Of a stretch of 64,000 nt of DNA, positions 1 through 11,776 are shown piece after piece. The translations under genes and the position numbers were made by a program. The notes beneath the pieces are model-generated. The model was given only the letters and a program-made list of their open reading frames with translations. It was not told the DNA's origin and made no database searches. Each line of letters starts with the position of its first letter. Positions within the stretch are counted from its first letter, which is position 1. The DNA is taken from assembly GCA_016868295.1 (NCBI GenBank), contig VGHJ01000006.1:21816-85815 (forward strand), in the 5' to 3' direction. This DNA comes from Betaproteobacteria bacterium (GTDB taxonomy: Bacteria > Pseudomonadota > Gammaproteobacteria > Burkholderiales > Rhodocyclaceae).

Positions 1-885
1 TACAAGCTCAACGACAGCCAGGCCATCGTCGCCACGACGGACTTCTTCACGCCCATCGTCGACGACCCCCACGACTTCGGCCGCATCGCCGCCACCAACG
101 CCATTTCCGACATCTACGCCATGGGCGGGCGGCCGATCATGGCGCTGGCGGTGGTCGGCATGCCGCTCGACAAGCTGCCGCTGGAAGTGATCCGCAAGAT
201 CCTCGCCGGCGGCGAGTCGGTCTGCGCCGAGGCCGGCATTCCCATCGCCGGCGGGCATTCCATCGACGTTCTCGAGCCGATCTACGGCCTGGTGGCGCTG
301 GGCCTGGTGCATCCCGCCCGCGTCAAACGCAACAGCGGCGCGCAGGCGGGCGACGCGCTGATCCTCGGCAAGCCGCTCGGCATCGGCATCCTCTCCGCCG
401 CGCTGAAGAAGGGCCTGCTCGCCCCGGCCGGCTACGCTACCATGCTGCGCCACACGACGAAGCTCAACACGCCGGGCACGCGCCTCGCCGAGATGGACGG
501 CGTGCATGCCATCACCGACGTCACCGGCTTCGGTCTCGCCGGACACCTGCTGGAAATCTGCCGCGGCTCGAAGCTCGCGTCCACGCTGCGCTTCGCCGAC
601 CTGCCGCTGATTCCCGAGGCGGTCGGCTTCGTGCAGGAGGGGATTTCCACCGGCGCGTCGACGCGCAACTGGAACGGCTACGGCGCGGACGTGTCGCTGC
701 CGGCGGGTGCGCCCGAGTGGCAGCAGAAGCTGCTCACCGATCCGCAGACCAGCGGCGGCCTGCTCGTCGCCTGCGCACCGGAGGCCGCCGGCGGGGTGCT
801 CGCCGAACTCCGGAGCGCCGGCTTCGCCGAGGCGGCGCAGATCGGCTCGTTCGCCGCCGGCGCGCCGCGCCTGACGGTCACTTGA
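1..885 (+). CDS. selD: selenide, water dikinase (3' part, cut by window edge)
   Basis: Makes selenophosphate from selenide and ATP, the selenium donor for selenocysteine and selenouridine tRNA. The frame is open from base 1 and ends in TGA at 883-885, giving 294 residues. The family is about 345 residues long, so roughly 50 are missing, including the catalytic Cys/Sec loop, and it cannot be told which residue is used. Visible family features are TTDFFTPIVDDP near the start, the glycine-rich GGHSI segment, DVTGFGLAGHLLE around residue 173, and the C-terminal TDPQTSGGLL motif of the AIR-synthase fold. The gene is convergent with tesA and overlaps its end by 8 bases. Whether selenoprotein genes follow is not visible here. 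Confidence 0.95.
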   Translation, partial: YKLNDSQAIVATTDFFTPIVDDPHDFGRIAATNAISDIYAMGGRPIMALAVVGMPLDKLPLEVIRKILAGGESVCAEAGIPIAGGHSIDVLEPIYGLVALGLVHPARVKRNSGAQAGDALILGKPLGIGILSAALKKGLLAPAGYATMLRHTTKLNTPGTRLAEMDGVHAITDVTGFGLAGHLLEICRGSKLASTLRFADLPLIPEAVGFVQEGISTGASTRNWNGYGADVSLPAGAPEWQQKLLTDPQTSGGLLVACAPEAAGGVLAELRSAGFAEAAQIGSFAAGAPRLTVT

Positions 886-1483
886 GCAGCGGCCGCAGCG
901 CCTTCCAGACGTTGTCGAGAATGAGCGGTTGCGCCGCCGCGGTCGGATGGATGTTGTCGGGCTGGAAAAGCTCGCGCTTCTCCGCCACGCCCTCGAGCAG
1001 GAAAGGCACCAGCGCCGCCTTGTGTCTGCGCGCCAGGTCGGCATAGCTCCGCTCGAAGGCGAACGTATAGTCGGCGCCGTAATTCGGCGGCAGTTTCATG
1101 CCGGCCAGCACGACGCGCGCCTTGTGCGCGCGGGCGGCTTCGATCATGGCACCGAGGTTGTCCCGCATCTGGATGACGGACAGGCCGCGCAGGCCGTCGT
1201 TGCCGCCCAGCGCGATGACGACGACGGCGGGTTTCGAGCGGTCGAGCTCGGCGCCGAGGCGGCTGCGCCCGCCGGCCGTGGTGTCGCCGCTGATGCTGGC
1301 GTTGACGACGCTATAATCCAGCCGCTGCTCGCGCAGGCGCCTTTCCAGCAGCGCCGGCCAGGACTGTCCCTGGCCGAGGCCGTAGCCGGCCGAGATGCTG
1401 TCGCCGACGACGAGAATGGTGCCAGCCGCCTGCGCGGCGAACGACAAGAGCAGAAAGAGTCCCGCAGAGATGAACTTCAGCAT
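878..1483 (-). CDS. tesA: TesA-type periplasmic thioesterase/lysophospholipase (GDSL esterase)
   Basis: SGNH-fold hydrolase of 201 residues acting on acyl-CoA, lysophospholipid or aryl esters in the periplasm. The N-terminus is a signal peptide (hydrophobic residues 6-18, cleavage near AQAA). The four SGNH blocks are present: GDSISAGYG with nucleophile Ser29, SGDTTAGG with Gly66, GGND with Asn95, and DNIHP with Asp176 and His179. The start at 1483 was chosen because it gives a proper signal peptide and has a GAGG Shine-Dalgarno; the frame is open further upstream but that stretch is antisense to the neighbouring ATPase gene. The divergent tesA/ybbA-like pair is the same arrangement as in E. 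coli. Confidence 0.93.
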   Translation of the reverse strand: MLKFISAGLFLLLSFAAQAAGTILVVGDSISAGYGLGQGQSWPALLERRLREQRLDYSVVNASISGDTTAGGRSRLGAELDRSKPAVVVIALGGNDGLRGLSVIQMRDNLGAMIEAARAHKARVVLAGMKLPPNYGADYTFAFERSYADLARRHKAALVPFLLEGVAEKRELFQPDNIHPTAAAQPLILDNVWKALRPLLK

Positions 1484-1499
1484 TGATTCCTCGGTTCCC

Positions 1500-2133
<634 letters not shown>

Positions 2134-2159
<26 letters not shown>

Positions 2160-3411
2160 TGAGCCGCGCGCAGGCGACGCCGCTGCGCACCGCCGCTTCC
2201 AATGTCGCCGGGTAGTCCGAGGCGACGTAGTCCCCCGCGATGAGAAAGTTGGCCAGCGGCGTCTCGCAGGCCGGGCGTGCCACGCCGGGTCGGCAGGCGA
2301 AGGTGGCGCGCTTCTCGACGATGACCTGCGACCATTCGGGCGGCGGCAGGGCACCCGCCGCCTCGGCGACCTCGGCATGGATGCGGGCAATGAGTTCCTC
2401 GCACGGCAGGTCCAGCTGCGGGCCGCGCGCGCTCGACACCGCGGCGACGATGCGCTCGCCGCGCGGAAAGAGGAAATGCGCCGTGCCGCCGACGCCGACC
2501 ATGGCCGCGGGCAGCCGAACCGCCTGCGGGTAGGCCAGGTAGGCCGTGAGGATCGGCTCGTACTCGAGCTGCGCCACGGTTTCGAGCGTGGGGGCGACGC
2601 GCGGCAGGTTCCGCGCCAGCGCGGCGAGGCGGTAGGGGGCGACGGCGGCGATCACGTGAGAGTAGCTGCGGCCGGCCGGGTCGCCCTCGAGGCGGAAGCC
2701 GTAGGGGTCCCAGGCGACGGACACGATGGCTGTGCCGCGCAGCACCTCGCCGCCGTGCGCGAGGACGAAGCGTTCCGCCGGCTCGGGGAAGAGAGCGGAG
2801 AAATCCGCGCGCGCGATGAGCAGGTCGCTCGCCTCGCGGCGCGCGGCAAGGCTGTCGCGCAGGACGTTGAGGAAGACCTGGGCCGAGGCTTCGTCAAGCG
2901 GCGTGTTGAGCGCCGAGATGCAGAGCGGCGCCCACAGGTAGCGCACCGCGGCGGCGTGCTGGTCGTGCCGGTGCATGAGCGCGGTGAAGGGGATGTCGGC
3001 GTCGAGACGGAAGCCGGCACGCTTCATGTGCCGCATGAAGCGCACCGCGCCGAGGCGGGCGGCGAGGGGCAGGCCCTGCGCGGTGAGCAGCGCCACGGCC
3101 AGGTGCAGCGGCGCCGGCAGGGGCGGCGCCGCGAGACGCATGCGGCCCGGGAAGGCCAGCGTGAGCGGCAGCCGTTCGAGCAGCGTCTCCGGGTCGGCGC
3201 CGACGAGGCGCATCAGGCGCAAGAGTTCGGTGTAGGCGCCGACCAGGATGTGCTGTCCGTTGTCGAGCGGATGGCCGTGCAGTTCGGTGCGGCGCGCCCG
3301 TCCGCCCAGCGTGCGCGAGGCCTCGAAGAGCGAGACGCGCACGCCGCGCGCGGCGAGCTCCGCGGCGGCCGCCATGCCCGCATAGCCTGCGCCGACGATG
3401 GCTACGTGCAC
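2134..3411 (-). CDS. hpnE: hydroxysqualene dehydroxylase HpnE
   Basis: FAD-dependent amine-oxidase-fold enzyme that reduces hydroxysqualene to squalene, the last step of the HpnCDE route. The predicted start is a GTG, followed at once by the dinucleotide-binding motif VAIVGAGYAGMAAAAELAARG, then GGRARR and a C-terminal FAD-site segment FLIAGDYVASDYPATLEAAV. It is 425 residues long. The GTG lies 5 bases after the hpnD stop, so it is probably translated together with hpnD. The open frame continues upstream but that part is antisense-frame reading through hpnD. Assignment rests on the family motif pattern and the hpnC-hpnD-hpnE order. Confidence 0.92.
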
Positions 3412-3416
3412 GGCGG

Positions 3417-4256
3417 CTATCCCTTGTTCCTGTTCCAGGTGCGCCAGGCCAGCCACAGCTTGCGCAGCGGTGTGAGCGCGATGCGGCGATCGAGGACGCG
3501 GCAGCCGTCCTTGCGGATTTCCCGCAGCAGGGCGCGGTAGATTGCCGCCATGGCCAGGCCCGCGCGCTGTGCCTTGCGGTCCTGCTCCGGCAGTTGGGCG
3601 AAGGCCTGCTCGTAGCAGCGCTCGGCGCGCTCGATCTGGAAATCCATCAGGGCACGGAAGGCCTCGCCGTGGCGGCCGGCGAGGATGTCGGCTTCCGTCA
3701 CGCCGAAACGCGCCAGTTCGTCCTGCGGCAGATAGATGCGGCCGCGCTGTGCGTCCTCGCCGACGTCGCGGATGATGTTGGTGAGCTGGAAGGCGAGGCC
3801 GAGATCGTGGGCGTATCTGAGCGTGCGGCGGTCCGCGTAGCCGAAGATTTCCGCCGCGAGCAGGCCGACCGTGCTGGCGACGCGGTAGCAATACAGGTGC
3901 AGCGCCTTGAAGTCCGGGTAGCGCGTCTGCGTCAGGTCCATCTCCATGCCGTCGATGATCTCGGCGAGCAGTTCCTGCGGCAGATTGAATCGCGCCAGCA
4001 CGCCGGCGAGGGATTGCGTCACCGGGTGGCTCGGCCGGCCTTCATAGGTGGCGGCCAGTTCGGCGCGCCACCAGGCCAGCTTGGCGCGCACGAGCGCGGC
4101 ATCGCTGCATTCGTCGACGACGTCGTCCACCTCGCGGCAGAAGGCGTAGAGGGCGGTGATGGCGCGGCGGCGCTCGAGCGGCAGGAAGAGGAAGCTGTAG
4201 TAGAAGCTGGAGCCGCTGGCGGCGGCTTTCTGCTGGCAGTATTCCTCCGGCGTCAT
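3417..4256 (-). CDS. hpnD: presqualene diphosphate synthase HpnD
   Basis: Condenses two farnesyl diphosphates to presqualene diphosphate. It is a 279-residue all-alpha prenyl synthase with both Asp-rich magnesium sites visible: REVDDVVDE (Asp44/45, Asp48) and QLTNIIRDVGED (Asp164, Asp168), followed by RGRIYLPQDE. The start at 4256 (MTPEEY) matches family length; the upstream in-frame extension is spurious. It lies 4 bases downstream of hpnC and 5 bases upstream of hpnE, so the three genes very likely form one transcript. Confidence 0.93.
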   Translation of the reverse strand: MTPEEYCQQKAAASGSSFYYSFLFLPLERRRAITALYAFCREVDDVVDECSDAALVRAKLAWWRAELAATYEGRPSHPVTQSLAGVLARFNLPQELLAEIIDGMEMDLTQTRYPDFKALHLYCYRVASTVGLLAAEIFGYADRRTLRYAHDLGLAFQLTNIIRDVGEDAQRGRIYLPQDELARFGVTEADILAGRHGEAFRALMDFQIERAERCYEQAFAQLPEQDRKAQRAGLAMAAIYRALLREIRKDGCRVLDRRIALTPLRKLWLAWRTWNRNKG

Positions 4257-4260
4257 GGCG

Positions 4261-5070
4261 CTATCCGAGGGCCGCATGCAGCAGAATTCCCGGCCAGTCG
4301 CGCCGGCCGATGACCGGCCGCCGGCGGAAGACGTCGCCGCGCACGCGCTGCAGCTTGTCCAGCATGCGGAATCCGCTGGCGACGATGAGACGCAGCTCAA
4401 GGCCGATGCGGCCGGGCAGGGCATGCACCAGCGGACTGCCCGCCGCCATCATGGCGCGGGCGCGGTCGATCTGGAAATCCATCATGGCCGCCCAGGCCGG
4501 GTCCCAGCGGCCCTCGGCGATCTGGGACTCGTCGATGCCGAAGCGTGCCAGTTCGTCCTGCGGCAGATAGACGCGGCCCTTGCCCCAGTCGGCGGCGATG
4601 TCCTGCCAGTGGTTGATGAGCTGCAGGCTGCTGCAGACGCCGTCCGACAGGGACTGACTTTTCGGGTCGGCGCGGCCGAACAGATGCAGCAGCAGCCGCC
4701 CGACCGGGTCGGCCGAGCGGCGGCAGTAGTCCATCAGCTCGGCGAAGTCGGCATAGCGCTTCTTCGTCACGTCTTGGGCGAAGGCCTCGATCAGGTCGCT
4801 GAAGAGCTGCAGCGGCAGTCGGTGTTCGGCGATGACCGGCCGCAGGCGCAGGAAAATCGGGTCTTGCGTCGGCCGCCCGGATTCGATGGCATCGAGCTCG
4901 GCGCGGTAGCGGTCGAGGCCGCCGAGGCGCTCGGCATCGGAGAGATCGCCTTCGTCGGCGATGTCGTCGGCGCCGCGGGCGAAGGCATAGATTGCCTTCA
5001 CCGGCTCGCGCAGCCTGGCGGGCAGCAGGAAGGAGGCCACCGGAAAATTCTCGTAATGGTCCACGGACAT
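4261..5070 (-). CDS. hpnC: hydroxysqualene synthase HpnC
   Basis: Converts presqualene diphosphate to hydroxysqualene. It is 269 residues long and starts MSVDHYENFPVAS, a typical HpnC N-terminus. The first Asp-rich site is ARGADDIADEGD (Asp35, Asp36, Asp39); the second is LINHWQDIAADW (Asp157, Asp161) followed by KGRVYLPQDEL. The Gln-Asp in place of the Arg-Asp of HpnD distinguishes it from the presqualene synthase paralogue next door. No good Shine-Dalgarno precedes the ATG at 5070. It is first in the hpnCDE operon, with only about 80 bases to the divergent tRNA-Leu. The squalene-hopene cyclase gene is not in the window. Confidence 0.92.
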   Translation of the reverse strand: MSVDHYENFPVASFLLPARLREPVKAIYAFARGADDIADEGDLSDAERLGGLDRYRAELDAIESGRPTQDPIFLRLRPVIAEHRLPLQLFSDLIEAFAQDVTKKRYADFAELMDYCRRSADPVGRLLLHLFGRADPKSQSLSDGVCSSLQLINHWQDIAADWGKGRVYLPQDELARFGIDESQIAEGRWDPAWAAMMDFQIDRARAMMAAGSPLVHALPGRIGLELRLIVASGFRMLDKLQRVRGDVFRRRPVIGRRDWPGILLHAALG

Positions 5071-5152
5071 CGAAAAAAATGCGGCCGGACGGGCACTTGC
5101 GAGCACTGACGGGGTCGCCAGTATAGGGGGTAATAAGGTAGAATGACAGCGC

Positions 5153-5237
5153 GCGAAGGTGGCGGAATTGGCAGACGCACTGGATTTAGGTTCCAGCGCC
5201 GCGAGGCGTGCGGGTTCAAGTCCCGCCCTTCGCACCA
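5153..5237 (+). tRNA. tRNA-Leu (anticodon TAG)
   Basis: An 85-base type II tRNA with encoded CCA. The acceptor pairs GCGAAGG (5153-5159) with CCTTCGC (5227-5233), the anticodon stem CTGGA/TCCAG encloses loop TTTAGGT, and there is a long variable arm as expected for Leu. A possible -10 box TAGAAT lies at 5139-5144; I see no clear -35. Confidence 0.97.
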
Positions 5238-5275
5238 GCCACCGTGCAACCAACTGATTTGACCTGGGATTTTTC

Positions 5276-6583
5276 ATGCAGACCAACCAGCAACCCGCAA
5301 CAAGCTCTCTCGAGCGCCGCATCGACATGGCAGTGCAGATGGCGGATATCGAGAAGGACGTGGAGCAGCGCCTGAGGAAGATGGCGCGCACCGTGAAGAT
5401 GTCCGGATTCCGCCCCGGCAAGGTGCCGTTCAAGATGGTGGAGCAGCACTACGGCGCGCAAGCCCGTTCCGAAGCCATCGGAGAAGCGGTCGAGAGAGCC
5501 TTCGGCGAAGCCGTGCGCAGCCAGAACCTGCGGGTGGCCGGCTATCCGCGCATCGAACCGAAGAGCGGCGAGGACCGCAGCAAGCTCGAGTTCTCCGCCA
5601 CCTTCGAGGTCTATCCCGACGTCCGGCTGAACGGCGTCGGCGACAAGGAGATCGAGCGGCCGCAGATCACGGTCGGCGATTCCGAGGTGGACAAGACGGT
5701 CGAGGTGCTGCGCAAGCAACGCACTACCTTCAGCAAGGCCGAGCGCGCCGCCGCCGGCAGCGACCGCGTGACCATCGATTTCACGGGCCGGCTGGACGGC
5801 GAGGTGTTCCAGGGCGGACAGGCCACCGACTACCCGGTGGTGTTGGGCGAGGGGCGCATGCTGCCCGATTTCGAGAAGGGCATCGTCGGCCTGAGCGCGG
5901 GCGAGGGCCGCAGCTTCGACCTGACCTTCCCGGAGGACTACCAGGCAAGGGACCTGGCCGGCAAGCAGGTCAGCTTCGAGGTGACGGTCAAGCAGGTCGA
6001 GGCGCCGCAGTTGCCCGAAGTGGATGCGGATTTCGCCAAATCTCTCGGCATTGCCGACGGCGACGTGGCCAAGATGCGGGCGGAAATCCGAAGCAACCTG
6101 GAAACCGAAGTCGGCAAGCGCGTCAAGGCGCGCGTCAAGGAGCAGGCCATGCAGGCGCTGCTCGAGGCCAATCCGCTCGATGTGCCGCGCGTCCTCGTCG
6201 ACCAGGAAGCCGAGTCGATGGCCGAAGCGGCGCGCCAGGACCTGGCCAATCGCGGCGTCGACGTCAAGAACATGCCGGTCGATGCGTCCTGGTTCACGGC
6301 GCAGGCGGAGCGCCGCGTTAAGCTGGGCCTGATCATCGCCGAGGCGGTGAAACAGCACGACCTGCATGCCAAACCGGAACAGGTGCGCGCCCTCGTCGAC
6401 GAGCAGGCGCAGTCCTACGAGCAGCCGGACGAGGTGGTGCGCTGGTACTACTCGCAGCCGCAGCGTCTGGCCCAGGTCGAGGCGCTGGCCATCGAGGAGA
6501 ACGTGGTGAATTGGGTGGCGGCCAACGCCAAGGCCGCCGACAAGCCGGTGTCTTTTGACGAACTCATGGGAAATGCGGCATGA
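5276..6583 (+). CDS. tig: trigger factor (ribosome-associated chaperone/PPIase)
   Basis: First chaperone to meet nascent chains at the ribosome exit tunnel. It has 435 residues, the family's usual length. The ribosome-docking signature GFRPGKVP is at residues 44-51 in the N-terminal domain. A FKBP-type PPIase domain follows at roughly 150-245 ([26 protein letters not shown]), then the helical substrate-binding C-domain. It starts 38 bases after tRNA-Leu and its stop overlaps the clpP start (ATGA), so the genes are translationally coupled. It heads the conserved tig-clpP-clpX-lon-hupB block. Confidence 0.97.
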   Translation: MQTNQQPATSSLERRIDMAVQMADIEKDVEQRLRKMARTVKMSGFRPGKVPFKMVEQHYGAQARSEAIGEAVERAFGEAVRSQNLRVAGYPRIEPKSGEDRSKLEFSATFEVYPDVRLNGVGDKEIERPQITVGDSEVDKTVEVLRKQRTTFSKAERAAAGSDRVTIDFTGRLDGEVFQGGQATDYPVVLGEGRMLPDFEKGIVGLSAGEGRSFDLTFPEDYQARDLAGKQVSFEVTVKQVEAPQLPEVDADFAKSLGIADGDVAKMRAEIRSNLETEVGKRVKARVKEQAMQALLEANPLDVPRVLVDQEAESMAEAARQDLANRGVDVKNMPVDASWFTAQAERRVKLGLIIAEAVKQHDLHAKPEQVRALVDEQAQSYEQPDEVVRWYYSQPQRLAQVEALAIEENVVNWVAANAKAADKPVSFDELMGNAA

Positions 6584-7236
6584 TGCCGGGACCGAGCATG
6601 ATGCAATCAGACGACAACAGCCGCTGGGATCCGGTCGGCCTCGGCCTGATCCCGATGGTGATCGAGCAGAGCGGGCGCGGCGAGCGCGCCTACGACATCT
6701 ATTCCCGCCTGCTCAAGGAGCGCGTCGTCTTCCTGGTCGGGCCGGTGAACGACGCCACGGCCAACCTGGTCGTCGCCCAGCTGCTCTTCCTCGAGTCGGA
6801 AAACCCCGACAAGGACATCTACTTCTACATCAACTCGCCGGGCGGCTCCGTCTCGGCGGGCCTGGCCATCTACGACACCATGCAGTTCATCAAGCCGGAC
6901 GTGTCGACGCTCTGCGTCGGGCAGGCGGCGAGCATGGGCGCCTTCCTCCTGGCGGCGGGCGCCAAGGGCAAGCGCTACTGCCTGCCCAACTCGCGCGTCA
7001 TGATCCACCAGCCCATGGGCGGCTTCCAGGGCCAGGCCTCCGACATCGAGATCCACGCCAAGGAAATCCTCTATCTGCGCGCCAAGCTGAACGAGATCAT
7101 GGCGAAGCACACCGGCCAGCCGATCGAGCGCATCGAGCGCGACACGGACCGGGACAATTTCCTCTCCGGCGCCGAGGCCGTCGACTACGGCCTGGTGGAC
7201 CGGGTGCTGACGAACCGCGCAGAGACTGCGGCCTGA
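6580..7236 (+). CDS. clpP: ATP-dependent Clp protease proteolytic subunit
   Basis: Serine peptidase that forms the double heptameric ring with ClpX or ClpA. It has 218 residues counted from the ATG at 6580. The catalytic triad is visible as Ser118 in GQAASMGAF, His143 in MIHQPMGG and Asp192 in DRDNF. The first codons are rich in Met (positions 1, 2, 7, 8), so the true start could be 6580, 6583, 6598 or 6601. I chose 6580 because it overlaps the tig stop as ATGA. The N-terminal propeptide is normally removed autocatalytically. clpX follows after 16 bases. Confidence 0.97.
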   Translation: MMPGPSMMQSDDNSRWDPVGLGLIPMVIEQSGRGERAYDIYSRLLKERVVFLVGPVNDATANLVVAQLLFLESENPDKDIYFYINSPGGSVSAGLAIYDTMQFIKPDVSTLCVGQAASMGAFLLAAGAKGKRYCLPNSRVMIHQPMGGFQGQASDIEIHAKEILYLRAKLNEIMAKHTGQPIERIERDTDRDNFLSGAEAVDYGLVDRVLTNRAETAA

Positions 7237-7252
7237 GGATGCGGAGACAGAG

Positions 7253-8518
<1,266 letters not shown>

Positions 8519-8526
8519 TTGATTCT

Positions 8527-8544
8527 GCCGGCCTTTCCGCCGGC
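8527..8544 (+). other. GC-rich hairpin after clpX
   Basis: GCCGGC, six-base loop, GCCGGC: a perfect 6-bp inverted repeat 8 bases past the clpX stop. It has no T tract, so it is at best a weak terminator or an mRNA 3'-end stabiliser. Confidence 0.4.
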
Positions 8545-8553
8545 GCTGAACTT

Positions 8554-8581
8554 CTTGAATTTTCAGCCGTTGACCCCAATG
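8554..8581 (+). promoter_or_regulatory. sigma-32-like heat-shock promoter of lon
   Basis: CTTGAA at 8554-8559, a 14-base spacer, then CCCCAATG at 8574-8581. The E. coli RpoH consensus is CTTGAA with 13-15 bases to CCCCATNT, so only one or two positions deviate. The -10 element ends about 36 bases before the lon ATG. Lon is a heat-shock gene in E. coli, so the position is what one would expect. Confidence 0.75.
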
Positions 8582-8617
8582 TGGGCTTAACGGCAGTCAC
8601 TACAAAGGACAACGACC

Positions 8618-11029
<2,412 letters not shown>

Positions 11030-11045
11030 ACTCATTCTCACTCGC

Positions 11046-11074
11046 ATGCCGGGCGGCGCCAGCCAGCCCGGCAT
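11046..11074 (+). other. strong hairpin after lon
   Basis: ATGCCGGGC (11046-11054) pairs perfectly with GCCCGGCAT (11066-11074) around an 11-base loop, 16 bases after the lon stop. There is no T run, so it may act as an RNA stabiliser or as part of a Rho-dependent end rather than a classic terminator. Confidence 0.5.
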
Positions 11075-11109
11075 CGCGCCCGCGCAGTCCGGGTGCGTGA
11101 AGCATTTGC

Positions 11110-11139
11110 TTGACACGGGCTTTTTCGCCTTGCTATAAA
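11110..11139 (+). promoter_or_regulatory. sigma-70-type promoter of hupB
   Basis: TTGACA at 11110-11115 matches the -35 consensus exactly; TATAAA at 11134-11139 is the -10, with an 18-base spacer. It lies 60 bases upstream of the hupB GTG start, so HU has its own strong promoter in addition to any read-through from lon. Confidence 0.75.
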
Positions 11140-11198
11140 GCGCCCTCTACTCTCGCAGTTTGCGGTTCATCAATCATTCCAAATCAGAGGGGGCTTTT

Positions 11199-11471
11199 GT
11201 GAACAAGTCGGAACTCATCGATCAGATCGCCAAGTCGGCAGACATCTCTAAGGCGGCGGCGGGGCGGGCCCTTGACGCTGCCGTCGGCGCCATCCGCACC
11301 ACTCTGAAGAGAGGCGGCATGGTGACGCTGGTCGGTTTCGGCACCTTCTATGTCGGCAAGCGGGCGGCGCGCAGCGGGCGCAACCCGCGCACCGGCGCGA
11401 CGATCAAGATCAAGGCGGCGCGCGTGCCGAAGTTCCGCGCTGGAAAAGAGCTGAAAGATGCTGTAAACTAG
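11199..11471 (+). CDS. hupB: DNA-binding protein HU-beta
   Basis: Histone-like DNA-bending protein, 90 residues. The predicted start is GTG at 11199, preceded by the strong Shine-Dalgarno AGAGGGGG; the resulting [11 protein letters not shown] matches HU N-termini. The frame is open upstream to an ATG at 11160 but that would add 13 non-family residues. The beta-arm region shows VTLVGFGTF and [12 protein letters not shown]. It sits between lon and ppiD exactly as in E. coli. Confidence 0.95.
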   Translation: MNKSELIDQIAKSADISKAAAGRALDAAVGAIRTTLKRGGMVTLVGFGTFYVGKRAARSGRNPRTGATIKIKAARVPKFRAGKELKDAVN

Positions 11472-11512
11472 CGCGCTTTGCTGAACCGGCCCTTGCGGCC
11501 GGGGCGGTACGC

Positions 11513-11588
11513 GGGTGCTTAGCTCAGCCGGTAGAGCGTCGCCCTTACAAGGCGAATGTCGGCGGTTCGATCCCGTCAGCACCCACCA
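11513..11588 (+). tRNA. tRNA-Val (anticodon TAC)
   Basis: A 76-base cloverleaf with encoded CCA. Acceptor GGGTGCT pairs with AGCACCC (11578-11584); anticodon stem TCGCC/GGCGA encloses CTTACAA. It is one of two Val isoacceptors in the window. Confidence 0.97.
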
Positions 11589-11630
11589 GCCAGGATGAGT
11601 GACGATCCAGGCCGGAAGCACGATGATTCA

Positions 11631-11707
11631 GGAGTGGTAGTTCAGTCGGTTAGAATACCGGCCTGTCACGCCGGGGGTCGCGGGTTCGAGTCCCGTCCAC
11701 TCCGCCA
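11631..11707 (+). tRNA. tRNA-Asp (anticodon GTC)
   Basis: A 77-base cloverleaf with encoded CCA. Acceptor GGAGTGG pairs with CCACTCC (11697-11703), discriminator G; anticodon stem CCGGC/GCCGG encloses CTGTCAC. It lies 42 bases after tRNA-Val and is followed at once by a terminator. Confidence 0.97.
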
Positions 11708-11712
11708 ACACC

Positions 11713-11742
11713 AAAAAAGGCGAACGCGAGTTCGCCTTTTTT
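11713..11742 (+). terminator. rho-independent terminator of the tRNA-Val/tRNA-Asp unit
   Basis: AAAAAAGGCGAAC (11713-11725) pairs with GTTCGCCTTTTTT (11730-11742) around a four-base loop. It has A and T tails on both sides, so it could work in both directions. It ends 34 bases before ppiD. Confidence 0.85.
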
Positions 11743-11776
11743 CATATAGTCAGCAGGCCTGTTACGGTGACCCACT

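Noticed and set aside
5071..5152. Minus-strand promoter for hpnC (TATACT at 5125-5120)
   Set aside because: The -10 match is fair but no -35 at usual spacing was found, so I did not list it as a feature.
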